Shown: positions 24,619 to 33,563, numbered from the stretch's first letter. The stretch: DNA of 64,000 nucleotides from JADJSS01 sp046329815 (GCA_046329815.1 JAXLTY010000002.1:186001-250000), one strand, 5' to 3'. Made by a program: numbers and translations. Notes: generated by a model not told the origin, from the letters alone.

Positions 24619-24790
24619 AATAAAGATTTAATGGATTTGTGTTGTTAGATGTTTCGTTTGAAACTGTATTATCTTTAGTTTCTTGGTATGATTGTGCGCG
24701 TTTTTCTCGCCATAATTGTAAACCAATATGTCCTAAAGCCAACAAACCAAGTGAGCCTTCAATAGGTATTTCATATTCTTGTTCTTCCAT
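24599..24790 (-). CDS. 63-residue small protein, partner of the fusion protein
   Basis: A short frame starting MEEQEYEIPIEGSLGLLALG, with a central hydrophobic stretch (SLGLLALGHIGLQLW), a basic REKR patch and a Ser/Thr/Asn-rich tail. It ends 20 bases inside the fusion gene and is preceded by a near-consensus -7 word (TATATTTA) at about 24803-24810. That makes it the first gene of a two-gene operon. Too short for family assignment. It could be a membrane-associated accessory peptide or a leader ORF that sets translation of the TTG-starting downstream gene. Confidence 0.6.
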   Translation of the reverse strand: MEEQEYEIPIEGSLGLLALGHIGLQLWREKRAQSYQETKDNTVSNETSNNTNPLNLYFEKTSE

Positions 24791-24811
24791 CGTTTTGTTT
24801 GGTGTAAATAT

Positions 24812-24843
24812 AAAAAACCGTTTCTGATGAGAAACGGTTTTTT
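24812..24843. terminator. strong symmetric terminator
   Basis: AAACCGTTTC (24815-24824) pairs perfectly with GAAACGGTTT (24831-24840) around TGATGA. A run of A lies on the left and T on the right. It ends member 3 of the lipoprotein family and isolates the fusion operon. Confidence 0.88.
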
Positions 24844-24861
24844 ACGCTAAAAAGAATTTTT

Positions 24862-25527
24862 TTATCTTGCACCAATAGTAATTGCTGTGTTTGCACGTGT
24901 ATCGTACGCTACATCTTTAATAACTAAGCTTTTACCATCAGCAGATAAATTTATTTTCATCCAGCCGTAGTGAATATCAGCTCCGATTTTAAATTTAATA
25001 CCAACGTATTTATCGCCTTGACCTTTAAATTCATTTTGAAAATTATAGATAACAGCACCATCTTCTTTTTCATATAAACCGGTGTAAACTGCATAATATG
25101 CAGGTGCTGAAGCATCCATTTGTTGTGAAGTAGTTTTTGCTCTTGCCATTGGAAGGTCACCTAAAACAAAATAGCAGGTCACTTTATTGCTGCTGTCACT
25201 CGATGCATCGACAAATGCACTGTATAGTTCTATATTATTCGCGTCAGGTTTATAATAAGAAACCACTGCTGTAAAATCAACTACGCCATTATTGTCAATA
25301 TCAATATTAGTTTCAGTTGAGCCAGGAGAATTTAAACGTAAGGTTGGATCTGAATGTGAATCGCGCAAGCCAGGATCAGAATCTGCAACAGTTAAATTTA
25401 AAGTTCTAACCGTAATATTCGGATCATCAGTAGTCGTATTATCCGTTTTGTCTTTTTTACACGCCATTGGTAAAATTGATGCTGCCGCAACTGCTAACGC
25501 AGAATACTGTTTTATTTTCTTGTTCAT
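24862..25527 (-). CDS. small lipoprotein, YGW paralog family, member 3
   Basis: 221 residues. Leader MNKKIKQYSALAVAAASILPMAC, then KKDKTDN. The body has a short repeated-looking SDPGLRDSHSDPTLR linker, NIDIDNNGVVDFTAVV, GQGDKYVGIKFKIGAD and HYGWMKINLSADGKSL followed by VIKDVAYDTRANTAITIGAR. Closest to member 4 in the C-terminal 40 residues. It is separated from member 4 by only 63 bases, so the two may be cotranscribed and end at the strong terminator (24812-24843). Function unknown. Confidence 0.78.
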   Translation of the reverse strand: MNKKIKQYSALAVAAASILPMACKKDKTDNTTTDDPNITVRTLNLTVADSDPGLRDSHSDPTLRLNSPGSTETNIDIDNNGVVDFTAVVSYYKPDANNIELYSAFVDASSDSSNKVTCYFVLGDLPMARAKTTSQQMDASAPAYYAVYTGLYEKEDGAVIYNFQNEFKGQGDKYVGIKFKIGADIHYGWMKINLSADGKSLVIKDVAYDTRANTAITIGAR

Positions 25528-25590
25528 GTTAAGTGTTTTATATACAAATAAAAATAATTAAATTTAAAAATACAAACAATTATGTACTTT

Positions 25591-26190
25591 TTATTTTGCT
25601 CCGACTAAAATTTGTGTGTTCGCTCTTTTGTCGTAAGCGACATCTTTCACTGTTATTGATCTGTAATCTGCACTTAAATTTAATTTCATCCAGCCATAGT
25701 GTGTGCCGTCAGAAGCTTTAAATCGGAAACCAACGTATTTATCGCCTGCGCCTGCAAAACCAACTATGTCAGAGTTGTATTTATCTGCAAAATAACAAAT
25801 GTCAGTAAAGTTGGTAGATGCAGCATTAATTGCTGCGCTGTCGGCTTGGGCAATTGCTACCGGAATTGGTAAACCATCAAATGTTTGTGGTGAAGTTAAA
25901 ATATTTCCGCTGCCGTTCAGCATATCAACATTACAACTTGCAAATGTTGCAGCGCCATAAGTTCCGCCGTCAATAAAGAAATTAAAATCGGCTTTGCCGT
26001 CTGCATTAATATCTAATGAATCCTGAATTGTATAATCAGCAGCAGTACCTATAGCAGTATATGTTTTGTTGAAAACAGAATCCTGTATATTGTCAGTAAT
26101 AACAGGTTCTTTATCTTCAGTGCATGCTATTGGAAAGACCAACGAAACAACTGCAGCCAAAGCAGAATATTGCGCAATTCCTTTATTCAT
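25591..26190 (-). CDS. small lipoprotein, YGW paralog family, member 4
   Basis: 199 residues. Leader MNKGIAQYSALAAVVSLVFPIAC, then TEDKEP, with proline at -3 of the lipobox as in members 2 and 3. The body has LDINADGKADFNFFID, GAGDKYVGFRFKASDG and THYGWMKLNLSADYRS followed by ITVKDVAYDKRANTQILVGAK. The DINADGKADF loop looks like a calcium- or metal-binding turn. Function unknown. Upstream lies the sugar epimerase, 63 bases away. Confidence 0.78.
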   Translation of the reverse strand: MNKGIAQYSALAAVVSLVFPIACTEDKEPVITDNIQDSVFNKTYTAIGTAADYTIQDSLDINADGKADFNFFIDGGTYGAATFASCNVDMLNGSGNILTSPQTFDGLPIPVAIAQADSAAINAASTNFTDICYFADKYNSDIVGFAGAGDKYVGFRFKASDGTHYGWMKLNLSADYRSITVKDVAYDKRANTQILVGAK

Positions 26191-26253
26191 TTTTAATTTT
26201 GTTTAATCAAAAATAATAAAAAGAATTTATTATAAATATTATATACAATAGAA

Positions 26254-27315
26254 TTAAACCCTTGTTAACATACTATCGTGAATCTGTGTCATGGTAGTTT
26301 TCAAATCGTATTTGAAATTCCAAGCAGGATAGTGTTTTTTAAATTTATTGACATCAGAAATATACCAGATATGATCGCCGATTCGATTGGTTTCTACATA
26401 TTGGTAATTCATTTTGTTGCCTGAAATTTCTTCACATAAGGCGATGCCTTCCATCATAGAGCAGTTAGAAAAACGAGCGCCGCCGGCATTGTATGCTTCA
26501 CCTTGTTTTGGATTTTGATAGAAATGCCAGAACATATTCACTAAATCATAGCTGTGAATATTATCGCGAACCTGTTTGCCTTTGTAGCCAAAAATATTGT
26601 ATTGCGTGCCAGTGATTGCGCATTTCATCAAATACGATAAAAAACCATGCAACATGGCGCCGCTGTGATTTGGACCGGTTAAGCAGCCGCCGCGAAACAC
26701 ACCGATATTCATTCCAAAATATCTTCCGTATTCCTGGCACATAATATCTGCTGCAACTTTAGAAGCTCCGAAAACTGAATGTTTCGTATGATCCAAGCTC
26801 ATGTATTCATCAATGCCATCTTTAAAATATGGATGATTCTGATCGATTTCCCAACGTGTTTCTGTTTCAATTAACGGTAAATAATTTGGATTATCGCCAT
26901 ACACTTTATTAGTAGAAGTGAAAATAAACACTGCTTTTTCACAATACAAACGTGTGTATTCCAACATGTTTAGTGTTCCGTTAGCATTTACGGTAAAATC
27001 CGTGAATGGTTCTTTAGCAGCCCAATCGTGTGATGGTTGTGCAGCCGTATGAACGATCAGTTTAATATCATCTTTGTATTCTTTGAAGATATTTTCTAAC
27101 TCAGCATTGTTTCGAATATCAATGTTATAGTGTTTGTAATTAGAAAATTGCTCTTCTAATTTAGTTTTATTCCAAGAAGTGGATGCATCGGCGCCAAAAA
27201 AATAGGAGCGAAGGTCATTATCTATACCAACAATTAAATCAAATTTATCAGCAAAAAATGCTACTGATTCGCTGCCAATTAAACCGCCCGAACCTGTTAC
27301 TATACAAATATTCAT
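26254..27315 (-). CDS. NAD-dependent sugar epimerase (CDP-paratose 2-epimerase-like)
   Basis: 353-residue extended short-chain dehydrogenase with the NAD motif GSGGLIG near the start, IDIRN and HTAAQPSHDWA. The family segments FTSTNKVYGDNPNYLPL, FRGGCLTGPNHSG and DNIHSYDLVNMF also fit CDP-tyvelose/paratose-type epimerases. Where the usual catalytic YxxxK is expected the sequence reads HSVFGASKVAAD, so Phe replaces Tyr while Lys is kept. It probably acts on a nucleotide sugar for surface glycans. The call to a specific substrate is inference. An exact -7 element lies just upstream. Confidence 0.8.
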   Translation of the reverse strand: MNICIVTGSGGLIGSESVAFFADKFDLIVGIDNDLRSYFFGADASTSWNKTKLEEQFSNYKHYNIDIRNNAELENIFKEYKDDIKLIVHTAAQPSHDWAAKEPFTDFTVNANGTLNMLEYTRLYCEKAVFIFTSTNKVYGDNPNYLPLIETETRWEIDQNHPYFKDGIDEYMSLDHTKHSVFGASKVAADIMCQEYGRYFGMNIGVFRGGCLTGPNHSGAMLHGFLSYLMKCAITGTQYNIFGYKGKQVRDNIHSYDLVNMFWHFYQNPKQGEAYNAGGARFSNCSMMEGIALCEEISGNKMNYQYVETNRIGDHIWYISDVNKFKKHYPAWNFKYDLKTTMTQIHDSMLTRV

Positions 27316-27332
27316 TTATGAAATTTAAGGTG

Positions 27333-27340
27333 CAAAGATA
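27333..27340 (-). promoter_or_regulatory. -7 element of the epimerase gene
   Basis: TATCTTTG on the minus strand, about 10 bases of leader before ATG 27315. No clear -33. Confidence 0.45.
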
Positions 27341-27406
27341 AGCAGATTTTTTAACAGATATTCATACGATTCATTGAATATATAAATTCTATAATTACTA
27401 TTTCTG

Positions 27407-29002
27407 CTAGCTTAAACATGCTTTTACAAATCCGCAAAATAATGGATGTGGTTTCAAAATAGTGCTTTTTAATTCCGGATGAAACTGCACACCTACAAAG
27501 AATTTATGATTCGGAATTTCAATAATTTCCACCAAACCAGAATCCGGATTGATACCGCTGGCGATCATTCCGTTGTCTTCAAACAGATTTAAGTATTTAT
27601 TGTTGAATTCGTATCTATGTCTGTGTCTTTCAGTTATTTGAAGATCGCCATAGATTTTGTGTGCCAATGTATTTTCTTTCACCGTGCAAGCATAAGAACC
27701 TAAACGCATGGTGCCGCCCATATTGACGATTGTCTTTTGTTCCTGCATCATATCAATCACCGGATTCAAGGCATGCTGCTTCATTTCCGTAGAATTGGCA
27801 TCTTCCAAATGCAGTACATTTTTTGCAAACTCAATGACAGCCATTTGCATACCAAGACAAACTCCAAAGAACGGAACATTATTTTCGCGTGCATATTGAA
27901 TAGCGAAAATCTTTCCATCAATACCGCGTGTACCAAAACCGGGCGCAACAAAAATACCATCTAAATAACCTAATTTTTCTTTTACGTTGTTCTTGTTGAT
28001 ATCTTCTGAATGGATGCGTTCTACATTTACTTTACACTCATTCTTTGCGCCGGCATGCACAAACGATTCATAAATGGAAATATAAGCATCTTTCAGTTCA
28101 ATATATTTTCCGATCAAACCAATCGTAATTTCTTTCTTCGGAAATTTATACTGTTGTAAAAATTCATTCCATTCTGTTAAATCGGTATCAGGAACATCTT
28201 TGTAACCAAATTTTTCTAAAACAATTTCATCTAATTTTTCTTTTTTCAAATTTAACGGCACATCGTAAATTGTTTCTGCATCTAATGCTTCAATGACACA
28301 ATTATGTTCTACGTTGCAAAATTCAGCAATTTTTCGCTTGCGTTCATCACCTAACGACATTTCCGTTCGGCAAACAATAATATGCGGATTGACACCATAC
28401 GATTGCAATTCTTTTACGCTGTGTTGTGTAGGTTTGGTTTTTAATTCTTTGGCTGAAGCTAAATACGGAACCAAAGTTAAATGAATAACAAGGTAATCTT
28501 CTTTTGGCAAAACCCATTTTAGCTGACGAATGCCTTCTACAAAAGGCAACGATTCAATATCGCCTACGGTACCACCAACTTCCGTTAAAATAATATCGAA
28601 CTGCTCGGTATTGCCAAGCAGTAACATTCTTCGTTTTATTTCATCGGTGATATGCGGAATAACTTGTACCGTTTTACCTAAATAATCACCGCGACGTTCG
28701 CGATTGATGACTTCCTGATAAATTTTTCCGGTTGTAACGTTATTTGCCTGTGAAGTATGCACACCCAAAAAACGTTCATAGTGACCTAAATCCAAATCGG
28801 TTTCTGCACCATCTTCTGTTACATAACATTCGCCGTGCTCATACGGATTCATCGTGCCCGGATCGATATTGATATACGGATCGAATTTTTGAATGGTTAC
28901 TTTTAAACCACGCGATTGTAATAATTTTGCGAGAGAAGCGGCAAGGATACCTTTGCCTAAAGATGAAGTAACGCCACCGGTTACGAAGATAAATTTTGCC
29001 AT
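27407..29002 (-). CDS. pyrG: CTP synthase
   Basis: 531 residues, matching the family. The N-terminal synthase domain has KFIFVTGGVTSSLGKGI and the magnesium/UTP segment ECYVTEDGAETDLDLGHYERF. The C-terminal class I glutamine amidotransferase has the nucleophile in FFGVCLGMQMAVIEF and the His-Glu pair in FHPELKS. It aminates UTP to CTP using glutamine. It is monocistronic as far as seen, with a near-consensus -7 word (TACCTTTA) at 29027-29034. The upstream gap 29003-29144 contains no other gene. Confidence 0.98.
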   Translation of the reverse strand: MAKFIFVTGGVTSSLGKGILAASLAKLLQSRGLKVTIQKFDPYINIDPGTMNPYEHGECYVTEDGAETDLDLGHYERFLGVHTSQANNVTTGKIYQEVINRERRGDYLGKTVQVIPHITDEIKRRMLLLGNTEQFDIILTEVGGTVGDIESLPFVEGIRQLKWVLPKEDYLVIHLTLVPYLASAKELKTKPTQHSVKELQSYGVNPHIIVCRTEMSLGDERKRKIAEFCNVEHNCVIEALDAETIYDVPLNLKKEKLDEIVLEKFGYKDVPDTDLTEWNEFLQQYKFPKKEITIGLIGKYIELKDAYISIYESFVHAGAKNECKVNVERIHSEDINKNNVKEKLGYLDGIFVAPGFGTRGIDGKIFAIQYARENNVPFFGVCLGMQMAVIEFAKNVLHLEDANSTEMKQHALNPVIDMMQEQKTIVNMGGTMRLGSYACTVKENTLAHKIYGDLQITERHRHRYEFNNKYLNLFEDNGMIASGINPDSGLVEIIEIPNHKFFVGVQFHPELKSTILKPHPLFCGFVKACLS

Positions 29003-29144
29003 AATTACAATTGTGATTATGGACTATAAAGGTAAGACGATAAAATGAAATCGGAAATATTTATGGATTTTATTTTAGTTAGAGAGTGAAATTTAATATT
29101 CAGATTGATTTAAATTTATGTTTTAAAGACGTCAGAAATAGAAA

Positions 29145-29792
29145 TTATTTAGGCAGCGCAACAAGTTCATCATTCGTTTCAGCACTCGCACTGTAATCTT
29201 TATCTTTCACTTTGTAAACAAACTCTTTTCCGTTAATCGTAAAATGGAAAAATAAGGCGTTTTTATCTTGCTTACTCACTTCGTATGCAAATACTTTTCC
29301 GCGATAAATCTGTTTCGGCGGCATTTCATCACTCAAAAAGTTTTTAAGGTAGTTTACATCGGTTTCCAGCGAGTCAGTCTGCAAAGAATACATTTTAAGT
29401 ATGTACGCCACATTGGCATAAGCAAACTTCGGATCTTCGTTGGTTAAATGACAGCTCGATGTAAATTTCTGTATATCAAACGGTGTATTGGAAAAATTAT
29501 CAACCGACAAATCAACTATGTAATAAATAAAACCATCGCCAATATTAGCGTTTGCATCATCAATAATATTGTATGTTATAACGTTGTGAATTTTTACTTC
29601 TACTTGTTCTGATTTAGCGTCGAACAATGATTTCTCTTTTTTAAGTAAATCTTTTTTATAGGCATAGCGTTGCGCTTGCAACACATCTTCACTTACTTCG
29701 GCAGGAATATCATCCGGAGTTTCTTTGTTGAAAAAACTACATGAAGTAAATAGGACTGAAATAGAAAATAGTAGGTAAAAATGTTTTTTCAT
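29145..29792 (-). CDS. hypothetical lipoprotein
   Basis: 215 residues. The leader MKKHFYLLFSISVLFTSC gives a lipobox at C18 and is followed by SFFNKETPDD. The body looks like a single beta-sandwich: IHNVITYNIIDDANANIGDGFIYYIVDL, DNFSNTPFDIQKFTSSCHL and KDKNALFFHFTINGKEFVYKV. The pattern resembles DUF4352-like immunoglobulin-fold domains, but this is a weak guess. It follows the rRNA methyltransferase gene by two bases and is probably cotranscribed with it. Confidence 0.65.
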   Translation of the reverse strand: MKKHFYLLFSISVLFTSCSFFNKETPDDIPAEVSEDVLQAQRYAYKKDLLKKEKSLFDAKSEQVEVKIHNVITYNIIDDANANIGDGFIYYIVDLSVDNFSNTPFDIQKFTSSCHLTNEDPKFAYANVAYILKMYSLQTDSLETDVNYLKNFLSDEMPPKQIYRGKVFAYEVSKQDKNALFFHFTINGKEFVYKVKDKDYSASAETNDELVALPK

Positions 29793-29794
29793 GT

Positions 29795-31009
29795 TTAATT
29801 TTTTATTTCGTTGCTTTCATTAGCACTTTCACCATCACTTTCATTTTCACTTTTCTTAAAAACGCGTTTCGTTCCTTCATACATTTCAAACAAACTGAAC
29901 ACGCAATCTAATTTACCGTTAATAACTGGAAATTTTCGCTTTGGTTTCAAACCAATTAATTTCATCGCTTCAAAATTACTGGAAATAATACCACAAGTAT
30001 AACCGGCAAAATGTTCTTTAAAAGCAGTTCCGATTTGTTTATATAATAAATCAACTTGGTAGGTTTCCATACGTTCACCATACGGTGGATTGATAATTAA
30101 AGTACCGTTTCCCATTGGCGGAATCATCTTCTGAATACTTGTTTCTCGTACATCAATGATATTAGAAAAACCGGCTTTTTTGATATTGTTCTGCGCAATG
30201 AAAATCGCTTTCTTATTATTGTCAGAACCAACAATCTTATAATCAAAATCAACGATCTGATGTTCTAACTCATCACAAATATCATTGTACAAAATCTTAT
30301 CGTAATTGTTCCAGTTCTTGAAACAAAAATATTTTCTGTCCAGATTCGGCGCTTTGTTGATGGCAATGCTTGCAGCTTCAATTAAAAAAGTACCGCTGCC
30401 ACACATCGCGTCCACAAAATGTGATTGTCCGTTCCAGCCACTCATTTTAATCAATGCAGCCGCCAACACTTCATTAATCGGTGCGATATCCTGATCGATA
30501 CGGTTGCCGCGTTTATGCAGCGAATCACCTGAGCTGTCCATTGAGATTGTAACTTTATCTTTATTAATGTGCAGATTGAATAAAATATCCGGTTTTTCCG
30601 GATTTACATCAGGCCGCTTGTCTTTGTTATATTTTCTGAATCGGTCGCAAATGGCATCTTTCAGTTTCAAAGAAGCAAACTGTGAGTGCTTAAAATATTC
30701 GGATTGAATCGTAAAATCAATGGCAAAACTCTGATCGATCGTAAAATAATCTTCCCATGGAATTCGAATGGCAAATGCATACAAATCTTCCGGCGAAGTC
30801 GATTCGAAATCAAATAACGGAACCAATACTTTCAAACAAGTGCGCAATTGTATATTACATCTGTACAGCAATTCCTGGTCAAAATCACAGGTAACCGCAC
30901 GTTTAATCACTGCTACATTTTTTGCATTCAGCGCGCGTAGTTCATCGGCTAAGACATTTTCCAAACCTTGAAAGGTTTTACAAATAATTTTGGTTTGATA
31001 AATATTCAC
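29795..31009 (-). CDS. THUMP-domain class I RNA methyltransferase (RlmL/YpsC type)
   Basis: 404 residues. The N-terminal THUMP region begins IICKTFQGLENVLADELRAL. It is followed by a Rossmann methyltransferase with FVDAMCGSGTFLIEAA, VGSDNNKKAI and the N6/N2-type motif LIINPPYGERM. These enzymes methylate guanine in 23S rRNA. It corresponds to the N-terminal module of E. coli RlmL without the RlmK half. The start is GTG 31009. The -7 element TACTTTTG (31014-31021) leaves almost no leader. A Lys/Ser/Glu/Asn-rich tail follows the catalytic domain. Confidence 0.88.
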   Translation of the reverse strand: MNIYQTKIICKTFQGLENVLADELRALNAKNVAVIKRAVTCDFDQELLYRCNIQLRTCLKVLVPLFDFESTSPEDLYAFAIRIPWEDYFTIDQSFAIDFTIQSEYFKHSQFASLKLKDAICDRFRKYNKDKRPDVNPEKPDILFNLHINKDKVTISMDSSGDSLHKRGNRIDQDIAPINEVLAAALIKMSGWNGQSHFVDAMCGSGTFLIEAASIAINKAPNLDRKYFCFKNWNNYDKILYNDICDELEHQIVDFDYKIVGSDNNKKAIFIAQNNIKKAGFSNIIDVRETSIQKMIPPMGNGTLIINPPYGERMETYQVDLLYKQIGTAFKEHFAGYTCGIISSNFEAMKLIGLKPKRKFPVINGKLDCVFSLFEMYEGTKRVFKKSENESDGESANESNEIKN

Positions 31010-31013
31010 GGTA

Positions 31014-31021
31014 CAAAAGTA
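31014..31021 (-). promoter_or_regulatory. -7 element abutting the methyltransferase start codon
   Basis: TACTTTTG on the minus strand ends five bases from GTG 31009, so the transcript would be leaderless or nearly so. No -33 TTG is visible. Confidence 0.45.
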
Positions 31022-31053
31022 CGCATTTGAAATTCATTTTTTATATTTATAAG

Positions 31054-31818
31054 ATGAAGGAAGATTTGTCTAAACAAACAGAACTACAAAAGATCAATCA
31101 TATTTTACAAACCAATGCAAAAAGCGATTTTTCTTTCTTGGAAAAGTTGTCTAAAGGCGAATTACAGCAGTTGCGTTTACAAATTATAGATGTTTCTCAG
31201 TTTACGCAAACTGATATCTGGAAGCGACTGACAGGCGTTGCGAAATTCTTTCCGAATTATATGAATGCAAAGATTTCCGAAACGGTAATGGGTCCGCTGA
31301 TTGCTGCAAATATGAGTTACTACATGCCGGAAAAAGATGCGATCGCAATCATGAAATACATGAGTACTTCTTTTCTGGCAACGGTTTCAGAATACATGAC
31401 GCCTGAAAAAGCGCAGCGGCTCATCAATCAGATTCCGATGGATATTTTGAAAAAAGTAACCACAGAATTGATTGCTAAGAAAAAGTATTTAGTGGCTGCC
31501 GGTTTTGTCGATGTTTCCGATGTGCCGAGATTAATTGAGTTGTCTAAAATCATTCATAAAGAAGAAGATTTGATTCGCATTTCGTCGTTTGTAGAAAATA
31601 AGGAATACATCGCTAAAATCGTTGAAGGTTTTGCAGACGAACGCTTGCAGAAAATTATTATCGCGGCATATAGAAATAACTTACAGGAAGAAGTTCTAAA
31701 AGTGTTTGTCCATTTGTCAGCGAATCAGATTCAAAGAACTTTAAAAATTGTCTTATTATTACCAAACGATATTAAAGATATTGTTGCAAATGATTTAAAA
31801 AAGAAATTAAAATCATAA
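31054..31818 (+). CDS. helical protein of unknown function
   Basis: 254 residues from ATG 31054 (MKEDLSKQTELQKINHILQ). An in-frame TTG at 31027 is less likely. It is all-alpha by appearance, with short amphipathic helices such as MSTSFLATVSEYMTPEKAQRLINQIP, ILKKVTTELIAKKKYLVAAGFVD and LKIVLLLPNDIKDIVANDL. It loosely recalls the armadillo-like helices of MgtE-N or FliG but has no diagnostic motif. There is no signal peptide. It precedes the oxidoreductase gene with a dispersed repeat between. Function unknown. Confidence 0.6.
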   Translation: MKEDLSKQTELQKINHILQTNAKSDFSFLEKLSKGELQQLRLQIIDVSQFTQTDIWKRLTGVAKFFPNYMNAKISETVMGPLIAANMSYYMPEKDAIAIMKYMSTSFLATVSEYMTPEKAQRLINQIPMDILKKVTTELIAKKKYLVAAGFVDVSDVPRLIELSKIIHKEEDLIRISSFVENKEYIAKIVEGFADERLQKIIIAAYRNNLQEEVLKVFVHLSANQIQRTLKIVLLLPNDIKDIVANDLKKKLKS

Positions 31819-31822
31819 ATAA

Positions 31823-31852
31823 CGTCATTGCGAACGAAGTGAAGCAATCTCA
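31823..31852. repeat. dispersed GTCATTGCGA-type element
   Basis: 31824-31850 reads GTCATTGCGAACGAAGTG followed by AAGCAATCT. ATTGC and GCAAT form a short stem. It occupies most of the gap between the helical protein and the oxidoreductase. This sequence type recurs in many bacterial genomes. Confidence 0.7.
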
Positions 31853-31866
31853 TAAACAAATCTAAC

Positions 31867-33501
31867 ATGAAATTATTCGAATCATACAAACAAAAACCTA
31901 CGATTGCAGATCATTATGATGTTATATGTATCGGCTCCGGTTTAGGAAGTTTGACAACAGCTTCTTTGTTGGCGCGCAAAGGCAAGAAAGTATTAGTGTG
32001 CGAAAAACATACCACGCCTGGCGGTTACACGCATGTCTTTACACGCAACGATTATGAATGGGACGTCGGTTTGCATTATGTTGGTGATATGGACAGAAAA
32101 GGTTCGCTCTTGCGCATTACATTCGAACATATTACCGACAAGAACCTTAAATGGGCAGACATGGGCGAGGTCTATGATCGGGTTATTATCCAGAACCGTG
32201 AATATGAATACCTGAAAGGGTTGCAGAACTGGAAAACGCGCATGAAAGAATATTTTCCAACGGAAAAAGATGCGCGTGCCATTGATAAATATGTGGAGGC
32301 ATTGTTTGAAGTGAATCGTGCGGCAAAGAATTATTACATGAAAAAAGCAATGCCAAGCTACATGTTGTTTTTTGCCGCGCCGTTTATGGGCAACGCGTAC
32401 GCACGCATTGCAAAGAAAACGACAAAAGAAGTACTTGATTCTTTTTCTGATAATGAAGAATTGAAAGCGGTGCTTGCAGCGCAATTCGGTGATTATGGAA
32501 TGCCGCCGTCACAAAGCAGTTTTGTGATTCACGCTGCTGTTGCCTTGCATTATATGAATGGTGGTTTTTATCCGGTTGGTGGCTCTGAAGAAATTTTCAA
32601 TACCATAGCGCCGAGTATTTTAAAAACAGGCGGAAATATATTGATTGGTGCCGGTGTGAAAGAAATCCTGATTGAAAACGGTGAAGCGAAAGGTGTGATA
32701 ATGCAGGATGGAAAAGTGATTAAGAGTGATATTGTAGTCAGCGGTGCAGGCGTTCATTTAACGTATAAAAATCTGATTCCGGAATCTGCAAGACCGAAAA
32801 TTCCGTATTTTGATGAAGCGGTGAATTTGCCATCATCGTATGCACATTTGAGTTTGTATATCGGTTTGAAGCACACGCCTGAAGAACTGAATTTACCGAA
32901 AGCGAATTACTGGATCTATCCGAACGGAACCGACCACGACAAAGCGATAAACGAATTTTTAGACGATTATAACAAAGAGTTTCCGGTAGTATATATTTCG
33001 TTTCCGGCAGCCAAAAATCCAAAGTTTGCAGAGAAATATCCAGGTCGCTCGACAATAGAAATTATCAGTGTCGCAAAATACGATTGGTTCAAAGAATGGG
33101 AAAACACGCGCTGGAAAAAAAGAGGCGAAGATTATGATGCGTTTAAAGAAAAATTCGCGCAGCGTTTGTTGGCACATTTATATAAATACGAACCGCAATT
33201 ACAAGGAAAGATCGATATGTATGAATTATCGACGCCAATCACAACAAAGCATTTTTGTAATTACCTGAATGGTGAAATTTATGGTTTGGATCATCCGCCG
33301 GAACGTTTTGCAAAAGAATATTTAAAACCGGCAACACCAATCAAAAACTTATACTTAACCGGACAAGACATCGTTACCGTTGGTATTGGTGGCGCATTGA
33401 TGAGTGGTGTGCTGACAGCTTCCGCAATATTGAAAACTAATCTGACAAACGAAATCATCAATAAAGCGAAGAAAGAAGCGCAAGCGGAAAACAATCATTA
33501 A
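31867..33501 (+). CDS. FAD-dependent phytoene-desaturase/retinol-saturase-like oxidoreductase
   Basis: 544 residues. The FAD-binding dinucleotide motif DVICIGSGLGSLTTASLLARKGKKVLVCEK is followed by TPGGYTHVF and DVGLHYVGDM, typical of retinol saturase/carotenoid isomerase-like proteins. The C-terminal FAD motif is NLYLTGQDIVTVGIGGALMSGVLTA. It probably reduces or desaturates a polyene or similar lipid. It is not a classical crtI (no crtB neighbour). Substrate unknown. No signal peptide. Confidence 0.85.
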   Translation: MKLFESYKQKPTIADHYDVICIGSGLGSLTTASLLARKGKKVLVCEKHTTPGGYTHVFTRNDYEWDVGLHYVGDMDRKGSLLRITFEHITDKNLKWADMGEVYDRVIIQNREYEYLKGLQNWKTRMKEYFPTEKDARAIDKYVEALFEVNRAAKNYYMKKAMPSYMLFFAAPFMGNAYARIAKKTTKEVLDSFSDNEELKAVLAAQFGDYGMPPSQSSFVIHAAVALHYMNGGFYPVGGSEEIFNTIAPSILKTGGNILIGAGVKEILIENGEAKGVIMQDGKVIKSDIVVSGAGVHLTYKNLIPESARPKIPYFDEAVNLPSSYAHLSLYIGLKHTPEELNLPKANYWIYPNGTDHDKAINEFLDDYNKEFPVVYISFPAAKNPKFAEKYPGRSTIEIISVAKYDWFKEWENTRWKKRGEDYDAFKEKFAQRLLAHLYKYEPQLQGKIDMYELSTPITTKHFCNYLNGEIYGLDHPPERFAKEYLKPATPIKNLYLTGQDIVTVGIGGALMSGVLTASAILKTNLTNEIINKAKKEAQAENNH

Positions 33502-33563
33502 ACTTTGTTTCTTTAAAACCGTTTTATTTTCCTAATATTGTACTCAATAAATAACAGATACTG

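Noticed and set aside
29003..29144. Possible leader or riboswitch before pyrG
   Set aside because: No stable stem or leader-ORF pattern was seen, only AT-rich sequence and a near-consensus -7 word.
31027..31053. TTG start for the helical protein
   Set aside because: An ATG at 31054 in the same frame has a normal context, and the leading residues MKFIFYIYK read like an AT-rich leader.
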